DNA of 64,000 nucleotides, from assembly GCF_036199905.1 (NCBI RefSeq), contig NZ_CP108109.1, forward strand, positions 6,323,501-6,387,500, in the 5' to 3' direction. Below are positions 16,001 through 24,265 of the stretch, piece by piece. The DNA comes from Streptomyces sp. NBC_00223. Lineage in GTDB: Bacteria > Actinomycetota > Actinomycetes > Streptomycetales > Streptomycetaceae. The translations under genes were made by a program, and so were the position numbers. Numbering within the stretch: position 1 is the first letter of the stretch; each line of letters begins with the position of its first letter. The notes beneath the pieces were generated by a model. It made no database searches. It was not told where the DNA came from and saw nothing but the letters and a program-made list of their open reading frames with translations.

Positions 16001-17506
16001 GTGACGACCGAGCACATCACCCACTGGATCGCCGGCGGGCCCTGGACCGGTGGCTCGGACCGCCACGGCGACGTGTACGACCCGGCGACCGGCGCCGTCA
16101 CCGGGCGGGTGGACTTCGCCGGGCCCGAGGTGGTGGACCGGGCGGTCGAGGCGGCCGCCGAGGCGTTCGAGCAGTGGCGGCACACCTCGGTCGCCCGGCG
16201 CACCTCCGTGCTCTTCGCCTTCCGCGAGCTGCTGCACGCCCGCCGCGAGAAGCTGGCCGACGTGATCGTCGCCGAGCACGGCAAGGTGCGCTCCGACGCG
16301 CTCGGCGAGATCGCCCGCGGCCTTGAGGTCGTCGAGTACGCCTGCGGTGTCGGCCATCTGACCAGGGGCGGCTACACCGAGCAGGCATCCGGCGGCGTCG
16401 ACGTGTACGCGCTGCGGCAGCCGCTCGGGCCGGTCGCGGTCATCTCGCCGTTCAACTTCCCGGCGATGGTGCCCATGTGGTTCTTCCCGCTGGCCGTCGC
16501 GGCGGGCAACACCGTCGTCGTCAAGCCGTCCGAGAAGGACCCCTCCGCCGCGAACTTCCTGGCCGCGCTCTGGCGCGAGGCCGGGCTGCCCGACGGGGTC
16601 TTCAACGTCGTCCACGGCGACCGGGTCGCGGTCGACCGGCTGCTGGAGCACCCCGGCGTCAAGGCCGTCTCCTTCGTCGGCTCCACCCCGGTCGCCCGCC
16701 ACGTCTACGAGACCGCCACCCGGCACGGCAAGCGGGTGCAGGCCCTCGGCGGCGCCAAGAACCACATGCTGGTCCTGCCCGACGCCGACCTCGACCTGGC
16801 CGCCGACGCGGCCGTCAACGCGGGGTACGGCGCCGCGGGCGAGCGCTGCATGGCCGTCTCCGTACTGGTCGCCGTCGACCCGGTCGGCGACGCGCTGGTC
16901 GACCGGATCAGCCGGCGCGTCGCGGGGCTGACCGTCGGCCCCGGCAGCGCCCCCGGCTCCGAGATGGGCCCGCTGATCACCGGCGCCCACCGCGACAGGG
17001 TGACCGGCTACCTCGACCAAGGCGTCACCGAGGGCGCCACCCTCGCCGTGGACGGCCGCAAGCACCCGGTCACCGGCGACACCACCGCGGACGGCTTCTG
17101 GCTCGGCCCGACCCTCTTCGACCACGTCCGCCCGGGCATGTCGGTGTACGACGACGAGATCTTCGGCCCGGTGCTCTCCGTCGTCCGGGTCGGCTCCTAC
17201 GACGAGGGGCTGGCGCTGATCAACGCCAACCCGTACGGCAACGGCACCGCGCTGTTCACCAACGACGGCGGCGCCGCCCGCCGCTTCCAGCACGAGGTGG
17301 AGGTCGGCATGGTGGGGATCAACGTCCCCATCCCGGTGCCGGTCGCCTACTACTCCTTCGGCGGCTGGAAGTCCTCCCTGTTCGGCGACACCCACGCGTA
17401 CGGCGAGGAGGGTGTGCGCTTCTTCACCCGGACCAAGGCGGTCACCCAGCGCTGGCCCGATCCGAGTCACGGGGGTCTGAACCTCGGCTTCCCGACGAAC
17501 AGTTAG
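16001..17506 (+). CDS. mmsA: Methylmalonate-semialdehyde dehydrogenase (CoA-acylating)
   Basis: This 501-residue aldehyde dehydrogenase converts methylmalonate semialdehyde, or malonate semialdehyde, to propionyl- or acetyl-CoA in valine, thymine, beta-alanine or inositol breakdown. The catalytic Cys283 sits in AAGERCMAVSV. At the place where other aldehyde dehydrogenases carry the general-base Glu (ELGGK), this protein reads ALGGAKNHM. That substitution is the hallmark of the CoA-dependent MmsA/IolA group. ISPFNFPAMVPMWFFPLAVAAGNT and IPVPVAYYSFGGWKSSLFGD are further group markers. The GTG start at 16001 has GGAAGGG upstream. Its 3' end overlaps the convergent PAP2 gene by 65 bp. Confidence 0.92.
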   Translation: MTTEHITHWIAGGPWTGGSDRHGDVYDPATGAVTGRVDFAGPEVVDRAVEAAAEAFEQWRHTSVARRTSVLFAFRELLHARREKLADVIVAEHGKVRSDALGEIARGLEVVEYACGVGHLTRGGYTEQASGGVDVYALRQPLGPVAVISPFNFPAMVPMWFFPLAVAAGNTVVVKPSEKDPSAANFLAALWREAGLPDGVFNVVHGDRVAVDRLLEHPGVKAVSFVGSTPVARHVYETATRHGKRVQALGGAKNHMLVLPDADLDLAADAAVNAGYGAAGERCMAVSVLVAVDPVGDALVDRISRRVAGLTVGPGSAPGSEMGPLITGAHRDRVTGYLDQGVTEGATLAVDGRKHPVTGDTTADGFWLGPTLFDHVRPGMSVYDDEIFGPVLSVVRVGSYDEGLALINANPYGNGTALFTNDGGAARRFQHEVEVGMVGINVPIPVPVAYYSFGGWKSSLFGDTHAYGEEGVRFFTRTKAVTQRWPDPSHGGLNLGFPTNS

Positions 17507-18332
17507 CCGCCGCGGCGGCCCGCTCCGACAGCAGCCTGGCCGCCGCCACCGCCGACAGCAGGGTGAGGGTCAGGGCCCAGCTCGCCAGCACGTCGAGCGG
17601 CCAGTGGTAGTCGCACCAGACCAGCGCCGCGCCCACCGCCAGCAGGAGCAGCGCGGTCGCGGCGGCGAGCGCGATCCGGCCCGCCACACGGCGGACGAAC
17701 GGCAGGACGAGCAGGGTAGCCGCGCCGAAGGCCATCGCCGAAGTGGCGGTGTGGCCCGAGGGGAAGTAGCCGTAGCCGTCGGCGCGCGGGTGGATCCGCC
17801 CGGGGGCCGGGCGGACGACCGCCGACTTCACCAGGCTCACCACGACCGGGACCACCGCCATGGCCAGCGCGGCGGCCAGCGGCGGCAGCCACCAGCGGGG
17901 GAGCGCGGCCCGGCGGCCGAGCCAGGCGGTCAGGCACACCGCGGCCAGCAGTACGGGCACGGCGGCCTGGATGTTGCCCAGCTTGCACAGATAGTGCGCG
18001 GTGGTGGTCCAGCCCGGATGCGCGGCGGCCGCCCGCCGGAAGACCCGCAGCACCCGCCCGTCGGTGCCGACCAGCGCGCCGCCGGACGTCACCTGCCAGG
18101 TCAGTACCGCGAAGAGCGCGACACCCAGCGAGAACAGGGCGCCAAGGCCCCACAGACGAGTCAGCCGCCCCGGAACAGGGGGGAGAGTTCCGGGGCGGCC
18201 AGTGCGACCGCCGTACCGTCCGTCCCGGGGGGTGTGGGACGAACGGCCGACCGATCGGCGAGGATTGCCGGGGCCAGAGGTCCCGGCGGTGTCGTGCGCG
18301 AAGGCACTGATGTGCCGGTGATGGGGATTCAC
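17442..18332 (-). CDS. PAP2-family membrane phosphatase
   Basis: The three PAP2 motifs are present in order: VVSLVKSAVVRPAP (KxxxxxxRP), YFPSGHTATSAM (PSGH) and WCDYHWPLDVLAS (SRxxxxxHxxxD-type, with the His and Asp). Six hydrophobic segments surround them, so this is an integral membrane phosphatase acting on lipid phosphates, for example phosphatidate or undecaprenyl pyrophosphate. The start is not settled. The membrane domain begins near 18170, and the nearest in-frame GTG is at 18332, giving a 50-residue leader with weak coding bias. A non-ATG/GTG start nearer 18175 is possible. The stop lies inside the convergent mmsA. Confidence 0.8.
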   Translation of the reverse strand: MNPHHRHISAFAHDTAGTSGPGNPRRSVGRSSHTPRDGRYGGRTGRPGTLPPVPGRLTRLWGLGALFSLGVALFAVLTWQVTSGGALVGTDGRVLRVFRRAAAAHPGWTTTAHYLCKLGNIQAAVPVLLAAVCLTAWLGRRAALPRWWLPPLAAALAMAVVPVVVSLVKSAVVRPAPGRIHPRADGYGYFPSGHTATSAMAFGAATLLVLPFVRRVAGRIALAAATALLLLAVGAALVWCDYHWPLDVLASWALTLTLLSAVAAARLLSERAAAAANCSSGSRGSDPRDSDRASAG

Positions 18333-18487
18333 CGGCGCGGTGTCGCCCGTGGAGTCCTCCGGAGGAGTCCGCCGCGTGCGGGGTGTTCCGGTGAAACCGT
18401 ACGTCACCGAACGGCCACTCAACCGCTTGATCACCCCTCCGCCATCAGGCCCGCACACCTTCTTCACGACCCCGGCCCCCTCGCGGC

Positions 18488-19819
18488 TCACACTCCGGCG
18501 AGGGCCTCCTCGATGATGTCCAGGCCCTCGTTCAACAGATCCTCGCCGATGACCAGCGGCGGCAGGAAGCGCAACACGTTGCCGTAGGTGCCACAGGTGA
18601 GGACGATCAGGCCCGCCGCGTGACACGCCTTGGCCACCGCGCCGGTCGCCGCCGGGTTCGGCTCCTTCGTCCCGGGCTCGACCAGCTCGATCGCGATCAT
18701 CGCACCGCGCCCGCGCACCTCGCCGATGAACGGGAACTTCTCCTGCATCGCCCGCAGCCGCGGGGTCATCACCTCGCCGATCCGCCGCGCCCTCGCCGGC
18801 AGGTCGAGCTCCTTCATGGTCTCGATCGCGCCGAGCGCCGCGGCGCACGCCACCGGGTTGCCGCCGTAGGTGCCGCCGAGACCGCCGGAGTGCGCCGCGT
18901 CCATGATCTCCGCGCGCCCGGTCACCGCCGCCAGCGGCAGACCGCCCGCGATGCCCTTGGCCGTGGTGATCAGGTCGGGCACCACGCCCTCGTCCTCGCA
19001 CGCGAACCACTGCCCGGTCCGGCAGAAGCCGGTCTGGATCTCGTCCGCGACGAAGACGATCCCGTTCTCCTTCGCGAACCGGGCGATCCGCGGCAGGAAG
19101 CCCTTGGCGGGCTCGATGAAGCCGCCCTCGCCCGCGATCGGCTCGATCAGGATCGCGGCCACGTGCTCGGCGCCGATCTGCTTGGTGATCTGGTCGATCG
19201 CCAGGTCCGCGGCCTCCTCGGCGGCCCGGTCGGGACCGGTCAGCCAGCGGTAGCCGTAGGCCAGCGGCACCCGGTACACCTCGGGCGCGAACGGCCCGAA
19301 GCCCTCCTTGTACGGCATGTTCTTCGCGGTCAGCGCCATCGTGAGATTGGTCCGGCCGTGGTAGCCGTGGTCGAAGACCACCACCGCGGTGCGCTTGGTA
19401 TGGGCGCGGGCGATCTTCACCGCGTTCTCCACCGCCTCGGCGCCGGAGTTGAACAGCGCCGACTTCTTCGGGTGGTCGCCCGGGGTCAGCGCGTTGAGCT
19501 GCTCGGCGACCTCCACGTACCCCTCGTACGGGGTGATCATGAAGCAGGTGTGGGTGAAGTCGGCCAGCTGCTCGGTGGCCCGGCGCACCACGGCGGGCGC
19601 GCTGTTGCCGACCGAGGTGACGGCGATGCCGGAGCCGAAGTCGATCAGCCGGTTGCCGTCGACGTCCTCGACGATCCCGCCGCCCGCCCGGGTCACGAAG
19701 ACGGGCAGGGTCACCCCGACGCCGTGGGCGACCGCCGCGGACTTACGGGCCAGCAGTTCCTGCGACTTCGGTCCCGGCACAGCGGTGACGAGCCGGCGCT
19801 CCTGGGGCAGTTCGGTCAT
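18488..19819 (-). CDS. gabT: 4-aminobutyrate aminotransferase
   Basis: This class-III PLP-dependent aminotransferase of 443 residues transfers the GABA amino group to 2-oxoglutarate, giving succinate semialdehyde. The PLP lysine is K288 in TTAKGIAGGLPLAAV. Other blocks are LFNSGAEAVENAVKIARAHT, FDHGYHGRTNLTMALT, EPIAGEGGFIEP, and VFVADEIQTGFCRTG with the cofactor Asp. GGTYGGNPVACAAAL and the IVLTCGTYGNVLRFLPPL ending match GabT rather than ornithine or acetylornithine enzymes. The ATG at 19819 has GAGGGGAA upstream and was preferred to an in-frame ATG 54 bases earlier. It fits with the aminobutyraldehyde dehydrogenase in the same region. Confidence 0.93.
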   Translation of the reverse strand: MTELPQERRLVTAVPGPKSQELLARKSAAVAHGVGVTLPVFVTRAGGGIVEDVDGNRLIDFGSGIAVTSVGNSAPAVVRRATEQLADFTHTCFMITPYEGYVEVAEQLNALTPGDHPKKSALFNSGAEAVENAVKIARAHTKRTAVVVFDHGYHGRTNLTMALTAKNMPYKEGFGPFAPEVYRVPLAYGYRWLTGPDRAAEEAADLAIDQITKQIGAEHVAAILIEPIAGEGGFIEPAKGFLPRIARFAKENGIVFVADEIQTGFCRTGQWFACEDEGVVPDLITTAKGIAGGLPLAAVTGRAEIMDAAHSGGLGGTYGGNPVACAAALGAIETMKELDLPARARRIGEVMTPRLRAMQEKFPFIGEVRGRGAMIAIELVEPGTKEPNPAATGAVAKACHAAGLIVLTCGTYGNVLRFLPPLVIGEDLLNEGLDIIEEALAGV

Positions 19820-20108
19820 GGCGGGTATTCCCCTCGTACGGCGTGTCGTCCGGTATTCGCGTCTTGTGTTCACGTCTTTCCCGCAGGCTAGGCCGGTGTC
19901 CGGCGCGGCCGCATACGCCGATAGGTAGCACTGTTCGGGCGCTCTGCGCCGGAACGGACAGTGCGCGCGCCGCGGGAAGACGTGGGGAAGACGCGGGAAG
20001 CCTCCGGGGAAGCCGCGTATCGGGCCTGGTCAAGATCCTTTTACTGGCGTAGCGGCTCGACTACATTGAGCACATCGTCGGAGACGCAGGGGCGAGGGGC
20101 GACACGCC

Positions 20109-22298
20109 ATGGATGCCATGGGTTACGAGGGCAAGCACGGGCACGGCCACGAGCCGGGCCCGCTGCGGCCGCCACCCCCTTCGCTGCCGCCCTCCGCGCC
20201 GCCGCCGTACACCCCGCCGCCGTCCGTGCCGCCGCGGCCGGGCGGAGCGGTGCCGCGGCCCTCCGCGCCGCCGCCGATGCCCGCGCAGGCGCCGCCGCCG
20301 TCCGCGCTGGAGGTGTGGCTGCGGACGCCGCGGGCGATCGACGCGCCGGGGATCTTCGGGTTCGGGCACACGCCGCGGCCGAAGCCGGACCCGGACCGGC
20401 TGCCGGGGCGCAGGCTGATCGGCGGCGCGGTGCTGGCCGCTCTGGTCGGCGCGCTCTTCTGGTCGCTGTGCTGGAACCGCTACTTCCACTTCTGGTTCTG
20501 GCCCGTGCTGTGGCTCACCCCGACCGACTGGCGCAGCGGCGCGGGTGCGGACACCCACGCCTTCAACGTCGCCTCCAACGTCTACTACGTCCTGTTCACC
20601 GCGCTGGTCGCCTGGATCTGCTCGCGCCTGGGCAACTGGCCCGAGGTGTGGCGCCGTTACGTCCGGCCGGGGCTGCGCTCCCTGTGGGACACCCCCGCCG
20701 CCGGCGCCGCCCCCGAGGACGGCCGGGAGGACCCCGTCGGCTGGCCCGAACTGCGCGCCGCCGGGCAGTACGCGCTCGCCGACCGGCTGACCGCCGAGGT
20801 CCGCGGCGGGCGGATGCAGGACGTGGACTACGCCCGCATCCGCCACGCCTGGGAGCGCGCGCGGCACGAACCGGCCCTCCTCGACTCCTTCGCCGACGCC
20901 GTACTGCGAGAGGGCGCCGAGGCCTGCGGCCACCCGTCCGGCCGCCGCGACCTGCCCCGCCGCGGCGCCCCGCACGACCTGTACACCCGTCAGGTCAGGA
21001 TCGGCCTCGGCGCCGACGACGACCGCAACCCGTACCAGCACCGCGGCTCCGGCATCGCGCTCGACCCGACCGTGCTCGGCACCGGGATGCTCGCCGTCGG
21101 GCCGCCCGGCTCCGGCAAGACCCGGCAGATCGTCCGCCCGGTGCTGGAGTCGCTGTGCCTCCAGGCGCTCGCCGGGCAGGCCGCGGTCGTCGCCGTCGGC
21201 GCCGCGGGCGCCGACCTCGGGCCCGCCGAGGCCTACGACGTGGTGATCTCGCCGACCGACCCCGCCTCCCCGCACGACCTGGACCTCTACGGCGGCGGCA
21301 CCGACCCCGACACCGCCGCGGCCACCCTCGCCGAGGCCCTGCTCGACGCGCACAGCACCGACCAGGGCGAGCCGCGCCGGGCCGCCACCGCGATCGCCCA
21401 GGTGCTCGGCCCGTTCGCCGCCGCCCACGGCCGCTTCCCGGCCGTCAGCGAACTGCGTGAACTCCTCGACGGCACCGCGCACGCCTTCGCCGCCCTGCGC
21501 GACGCCCTCGACGCGGCCGGAGCGCACTCCATGGTCAGGGAGCTGGCCGCGCGCGAGCGGGAGGCCGCCCGCCCCGACGACATCGGCCCCCGCCTCGCCG
21601 ACCGGGTCGCCCTGCTCGACCGGCCCGCGTTCGCCGGGTTCTTCGACGTGACCGGCCGCTCCCGCCCGTTCTCGATGTACGCGCTCGAATACCCGCTGCG
21701 GGTCAGGATCGAGCTGCCGGAGCGCGGCCACGCCGAGGCGTCCCGGATACTCACCCGGCTGGTCCTGGCCCAGTTCACCGCGGCCGTCGCCGCGCGCCGC
21801 GACCGTTCCCTGTTCGCCTGCCTGGTGCTCGACGACGCGTCCCACACGATCACCGCCGACGCCGTACGCGGTCTGGCCCGGCTGCGGTCCGCCAACGCCG
21901 GGGTGCTGCTCACACTGCGCACCCTGGACGACGTGCCCGAGCATCTGCGCACCGCGCTGCTCGGCGCGGTCGGCTGCCGGATGGCGCTGTCCGGGGTCAC
22001 CACCTGGGACGGCAGGCGGTTCGCCGAGGCGTGGGGAACGACCTGGGTCGAGACCCGGGACGTCACCCGCACTCCCGACCAGTCGGGCGGGTTCATGCGC
22101 CGGACGACACGCGGGGTGCGGCGGCTGTTCACGGGGGAGGCGGCGACCACCGAGTCGGTCACCGTGCGCAGCGTCGAGCGCGAGCGCTGGTCCGCCTCCG
22201 ACCTCGCGCACAACGTACCGGCCGGACACGCCGTGCTGTCGCTGTCCACCACCGCGGGTGAGCACGCGCCGCCGGTCCTGCTCGACCTGCGGGCCTGA
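20109..22298 (+). CDS. Membrane-anchored VirD4/TraG-like P-loop NTPase (orphan)
   Basis: The protein has 729 residues. Residues 15-65 are Pro-rich. Two membrane helices follow (about 98-120, VLAALVGALFWSLCW, and about 155-175, VYYVLFTALVAWICS), then a cytoplasmic NTPase domain. Walker A is VGPPGSGKTR (K337) and Walker B is CLVLDDAS (D575 D576). The later blocks GLARLRSANAGVLLTLRTLDDVP and MALSGVTTWDGRRFAEAWGTTWVETRDVT correspond to the sensor-type regions of TraD/VirD4 coupling ATPases. No conjugation genes are nearby. It is divergent from gabT. The function is unknown; DNA or protein movement at the membrane is a family-based guess. Confidence 0.75.
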   Translation: MDAMGYEGKHGHGHEPGPLRPPPPSLPPSAPPPYTPPPSVPPRPGGAVPRPSAPPPMPAQAPPPSALEVWLRTPRAIDAPGIFGFGHTPRPKPDPDRLPGRRLIGGAVLAALVGALFWSLCWNRYFHFWFWPVLWLTPTDWRSGAGADTHAFNVASNVYYVLFTALVAWICSRLGNWPEVWRRYVRPGLRSLWDTPAAGAAPEDGREDPVGWPELRAAGQYALADRLTAEVRGGRMQDVDYARIRHAWERARHEPALLDSFADAVLREGAEACGHPSGRRDLPRRGAPHDLYTRQVRIGLGADDDRNPYQHRGSGIALDPTVLGTGMLAVGPPGSGKTRQIVRPVLESLCLQALAGQAAVVAVGAAGADLGPAEAYDVVISPTDPASPHDLDLYGGGTDPDTAAATLAEALLDAHSTDQGEPRRAATAIAQVLGPFAAAHGRFPAVSELRELLDGTAHAFAALRDALDAAGAHSMVRELAAREREAARPDDIGPRLADRVALLDRPAFAGFFDVTGRSRPFSMYALEYPLRVRIELPERGHAEASRILTRLVLAQFTAAVAARRDRSLFACLVLDDASHTITADAVRGLARLRSANAGVLLTLRTLDDVPEHLRTALLGAVGCRMALSGVTTWDGRRFAEAWGTTWVETRDVTRTPDQSGGFMRRTTRGVRRLFTGEAATTESVTVRSVERERWSASDLAHNVPAGHAVLSLSTTAGEHAPPVLLDLRA

Positions 22299-22332
22299 CC
22301 AGCGGGTACGACCCCGTTCGGCGAGGTACGCC

Positions 22333-22347
22333 GATCGTCGGACGATC
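22333..22347. promoter_or_regulatory. 15-bp inverted repeat GATCGTC-G-GACGATC
   Basis: This is a perfect 7-bp dyad around one base, 35 bases after the VirD4-like stop and about 140 bases before the PucR-type regulator gene. The short spacer makes it a poor RNA hairpin, so a DNA operator is more likely. It may serve autoregulation of the PucR gene, but nothing in the sequence proves this. Confidence 0.4.
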
Positions 22348-22489
22348 ATGAAATGGGGGTCCGATGGGCCGGGTGCTGTACGGTGCGGAACAATCGAGGG
22401 TGTCTACCGCCGCGGGTCGGCCGGCATCGACCGCTCGGCCATCACTCACCGCCCGGCCACCATCCACCGCCCACCGGTACCAGGTCTGT

Positions 22490-24028
22490 ATGCCCCTCAC
22501 CCTCGCGTCCCTCGCCCATCACTCGGCACTCAAGCTCACCGTCCTGTCCGGCGACGACCGGCTCGACGCGGAGGTCCGCTGGGTGCACACCAGCGAACTG
22601 GACGACCCGGCGCCTTACCTCGAGGGCGGCGAGCTGCTGCTGACCACCGGCCTCAAGCTCGACGTCGACGACCCGGACAGCCTGCGCGCCTACGTACGGC
22701 GGCTCGCCGCGGCCGGCGTGGTCGGGGTGGGCTTCGGTGTCGGCGTCGGCCACGACGAGGTGCCGCCCGCCCTGGTGACCGCCGCCGCGCAGGCCCGGCT
22801 GCCGCTGCTCGAAGTGCCGCGCGCGACCCCCTTCATCGCCATCAGCAAGACCGTCTCCGCGGCCATCGCCGCCGACCGGTACCAGGCGGTCACCGCCGGG
22901 TTCGAGGCCCAGCGCGAACTCACCCGGGCCGCCCTCGCCCCCGACGGCACCGGCGCGCTGCTGGCCCGGCTCGCCGCCCACCTCGACGGCTGGGCCGCGC
23001 TCTACGACGCCTCGGGCGCGGTCCTGGCCGCCGCCCCCGACTGGGCGGGCCGCCGCGCCGCCCGGCTGGCCGGCGAGATCGACCGGCTCCGTGACACCCC
23101 GGCCCCGGCGAGCGCCGCCGTCGCCGGGCCCGCGGGCACCGAGGACCGGGTCGAGCTCCAGTCCCTCGGCACCGGCCGCCGCCCCCGCGGTTTCCTCGCC
23201 GTCGGTACGGAGGAACGTCTCGACACCTCGGCGCGCTATGTCGTGCACGCCGCCGTCGCGCTGCTGACCCTGTCCCTCGAACAGTCCCGTACCCTCCAGG
23301 ACGCGCAGGGCCGGCTGGCCGCCGCGCTGCTGCGGATGCTGCTCGCCGGGGAGCCGGACCACGCCCGCAGCGTCGCCGGAGGGCTGTACGGCACGCTGCT
23401 CGACCGGCCGGTGCGGCTGCTGATCGCCGAGCCCTCCGATCCGCACCTCGGGCCCGACGCCGTCGCCCTGCTGGCCGAGCGCGCGGAGGCGGCGGCCGTC
23501 CGCTCCGGCGAACCGCTGCTCGCCGTGCGCGAGGGCGACCGGCTGGTCGTGCTGGCCGCGGAGGACGCGGCGGCGCTGTCCACGACGGCCGACCTCGCGG
23601 AGGGCGAGGACGCCCTGGCGTCCGGTCTGTCCGGGGCCGTCGAACCGGCCGAGGCGCCCGAGGCCCACCGTCAGGCCGAACGCGCCCTCGCCGTCGCCCT
23701 GCGCCGGGGCCGCAACCTGGTCGAACACGACGAGGTGGGCGCGGGCTCGGTCATGCCGCTGCTCGCCGACGACGCGGTGCGGGCCTTCTCCGAGGGTCTG
23801 CTGCGTCCCCTGCGTGAGCACGACGCGACGGCCCGCGGTGACCTGGTGGCCTCGCTCGCCGCCTGGCTCTCCCACCACGGCCAGTGGGACGCGGCGGCGG
23901 CCGACCTCGGCGTCCACCGCCACACCCTGCGCTACCGGATGCGCCGGGTCGAGGAAATCCTCGGCCGCTCGCTGGACGACCCGGATGTCCGCATGGAGCT
24001 GTGGCTCGCCCTCAAGGCCGGTACGTAA
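22490..24028 (+). CDS. PucR-family transcriptional regulator
   Basis: The regulator has 512 residues. The N-terminal PucR sensor domain (about 1-125) begins MPLTLASLAHHSALKLTVLSGDDRLDAEVRWVHTSELDDP, which is typical. A variable central part follows (130-420) with VHAAVALLTLSLEQSRTLQDAQGRL at its hinge. The C-terminal helix-turn-helix (about 455-512) reads TARGDLVASLAAWLSHHGQWDAAAADLGVHRHTLRYRMRRVEEILGRSLDDPDVRMELWLALKA. Members control purine, GABA or polyamine catabolism, which agrees with gabT and the aldehyde dehydrogenases around it. The stop codon lies in the first unit of a 14-bp tandem repeat. The ATG has only a weak ribosome site (CCAGG). Confidence 0.9.
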   Translation: MPLTLASLAHHSALKLTVLSGDDRLDAEVRWVHTSELDDPAPYLEGGELLLTTGLKLDVDDPDSLRAYVRRLAAAGVVGVGFGVGVGHDEVPPALVTAAAQARLPLLEVPRATPFIAISKTVSAAIAADRYQAVTAGFEAQRELTRAALAPDGTGALLARLAAHLDGWAALYDASGAVLAAAPDWAGRRAARLAGEIDRLRDTPAPASAAVAGPAGTEDRVELQSLGTGRRPRGFLAVGTEERLDTSARYVVHAAVALLTLSLEQSRTLQDAQGRLAAALLRMLLAGEPDHARSVAGGLYGTLLDRPVRLLIAEPSDPHLGPDAVALLAERAEAAAVRSGEPLLAVREGDRLVVLAAEDAAALSTTADLAEGEDALASGLSGAVEPAEAPEAHRQAERALAVALRRGRNLVEHDEVGAGSVMPLLADDAVRAFSEGLLRPLREHDATARGDLVASLAAWLSHHGQWDAAAADLGVHRHTLRYRMRRVEEILGRSLDDPDVRMELWLALKAGT

Positions 24029-24072
24029 GCGCCGGCACGTAAGCGCCGGTACATAAGCGCCGACACGTAAGC
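24017..24072 (+). repeat. Four tandem 14-bp repeats at the end of the PucR gene
   Basis: The unit GCCGGNACGTAAGC occurs four times back to back: 24017, 24031, 24045 and 24059, with one or two differences per copy. The TAA stop of the PucR-type gene is in the first unit. Because 14 is not a multiple of 3, changes in copy number cannot extend the protein by whole repeats, and every unit carries a TAA. Confidence 0.85.
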
Positions 24073-24265
24073 CCCGCCGCCGGACAGCGGCCGACCACGG
24101 TACGAGCGCCCGCCGACAGCGGCCGCACCCGGGGCGGGCTTCGGCGGCGTGGCCAATACGTAGCGTGCGGGGGGTCGCGTACTCCGCGGTGGACAACGGA
24201 CTCGGCGGGCGGGCCCGCCTACCGTGTGGGCGTCGGACCGAGTTTCCAGAGAGGGCGGACCCACC

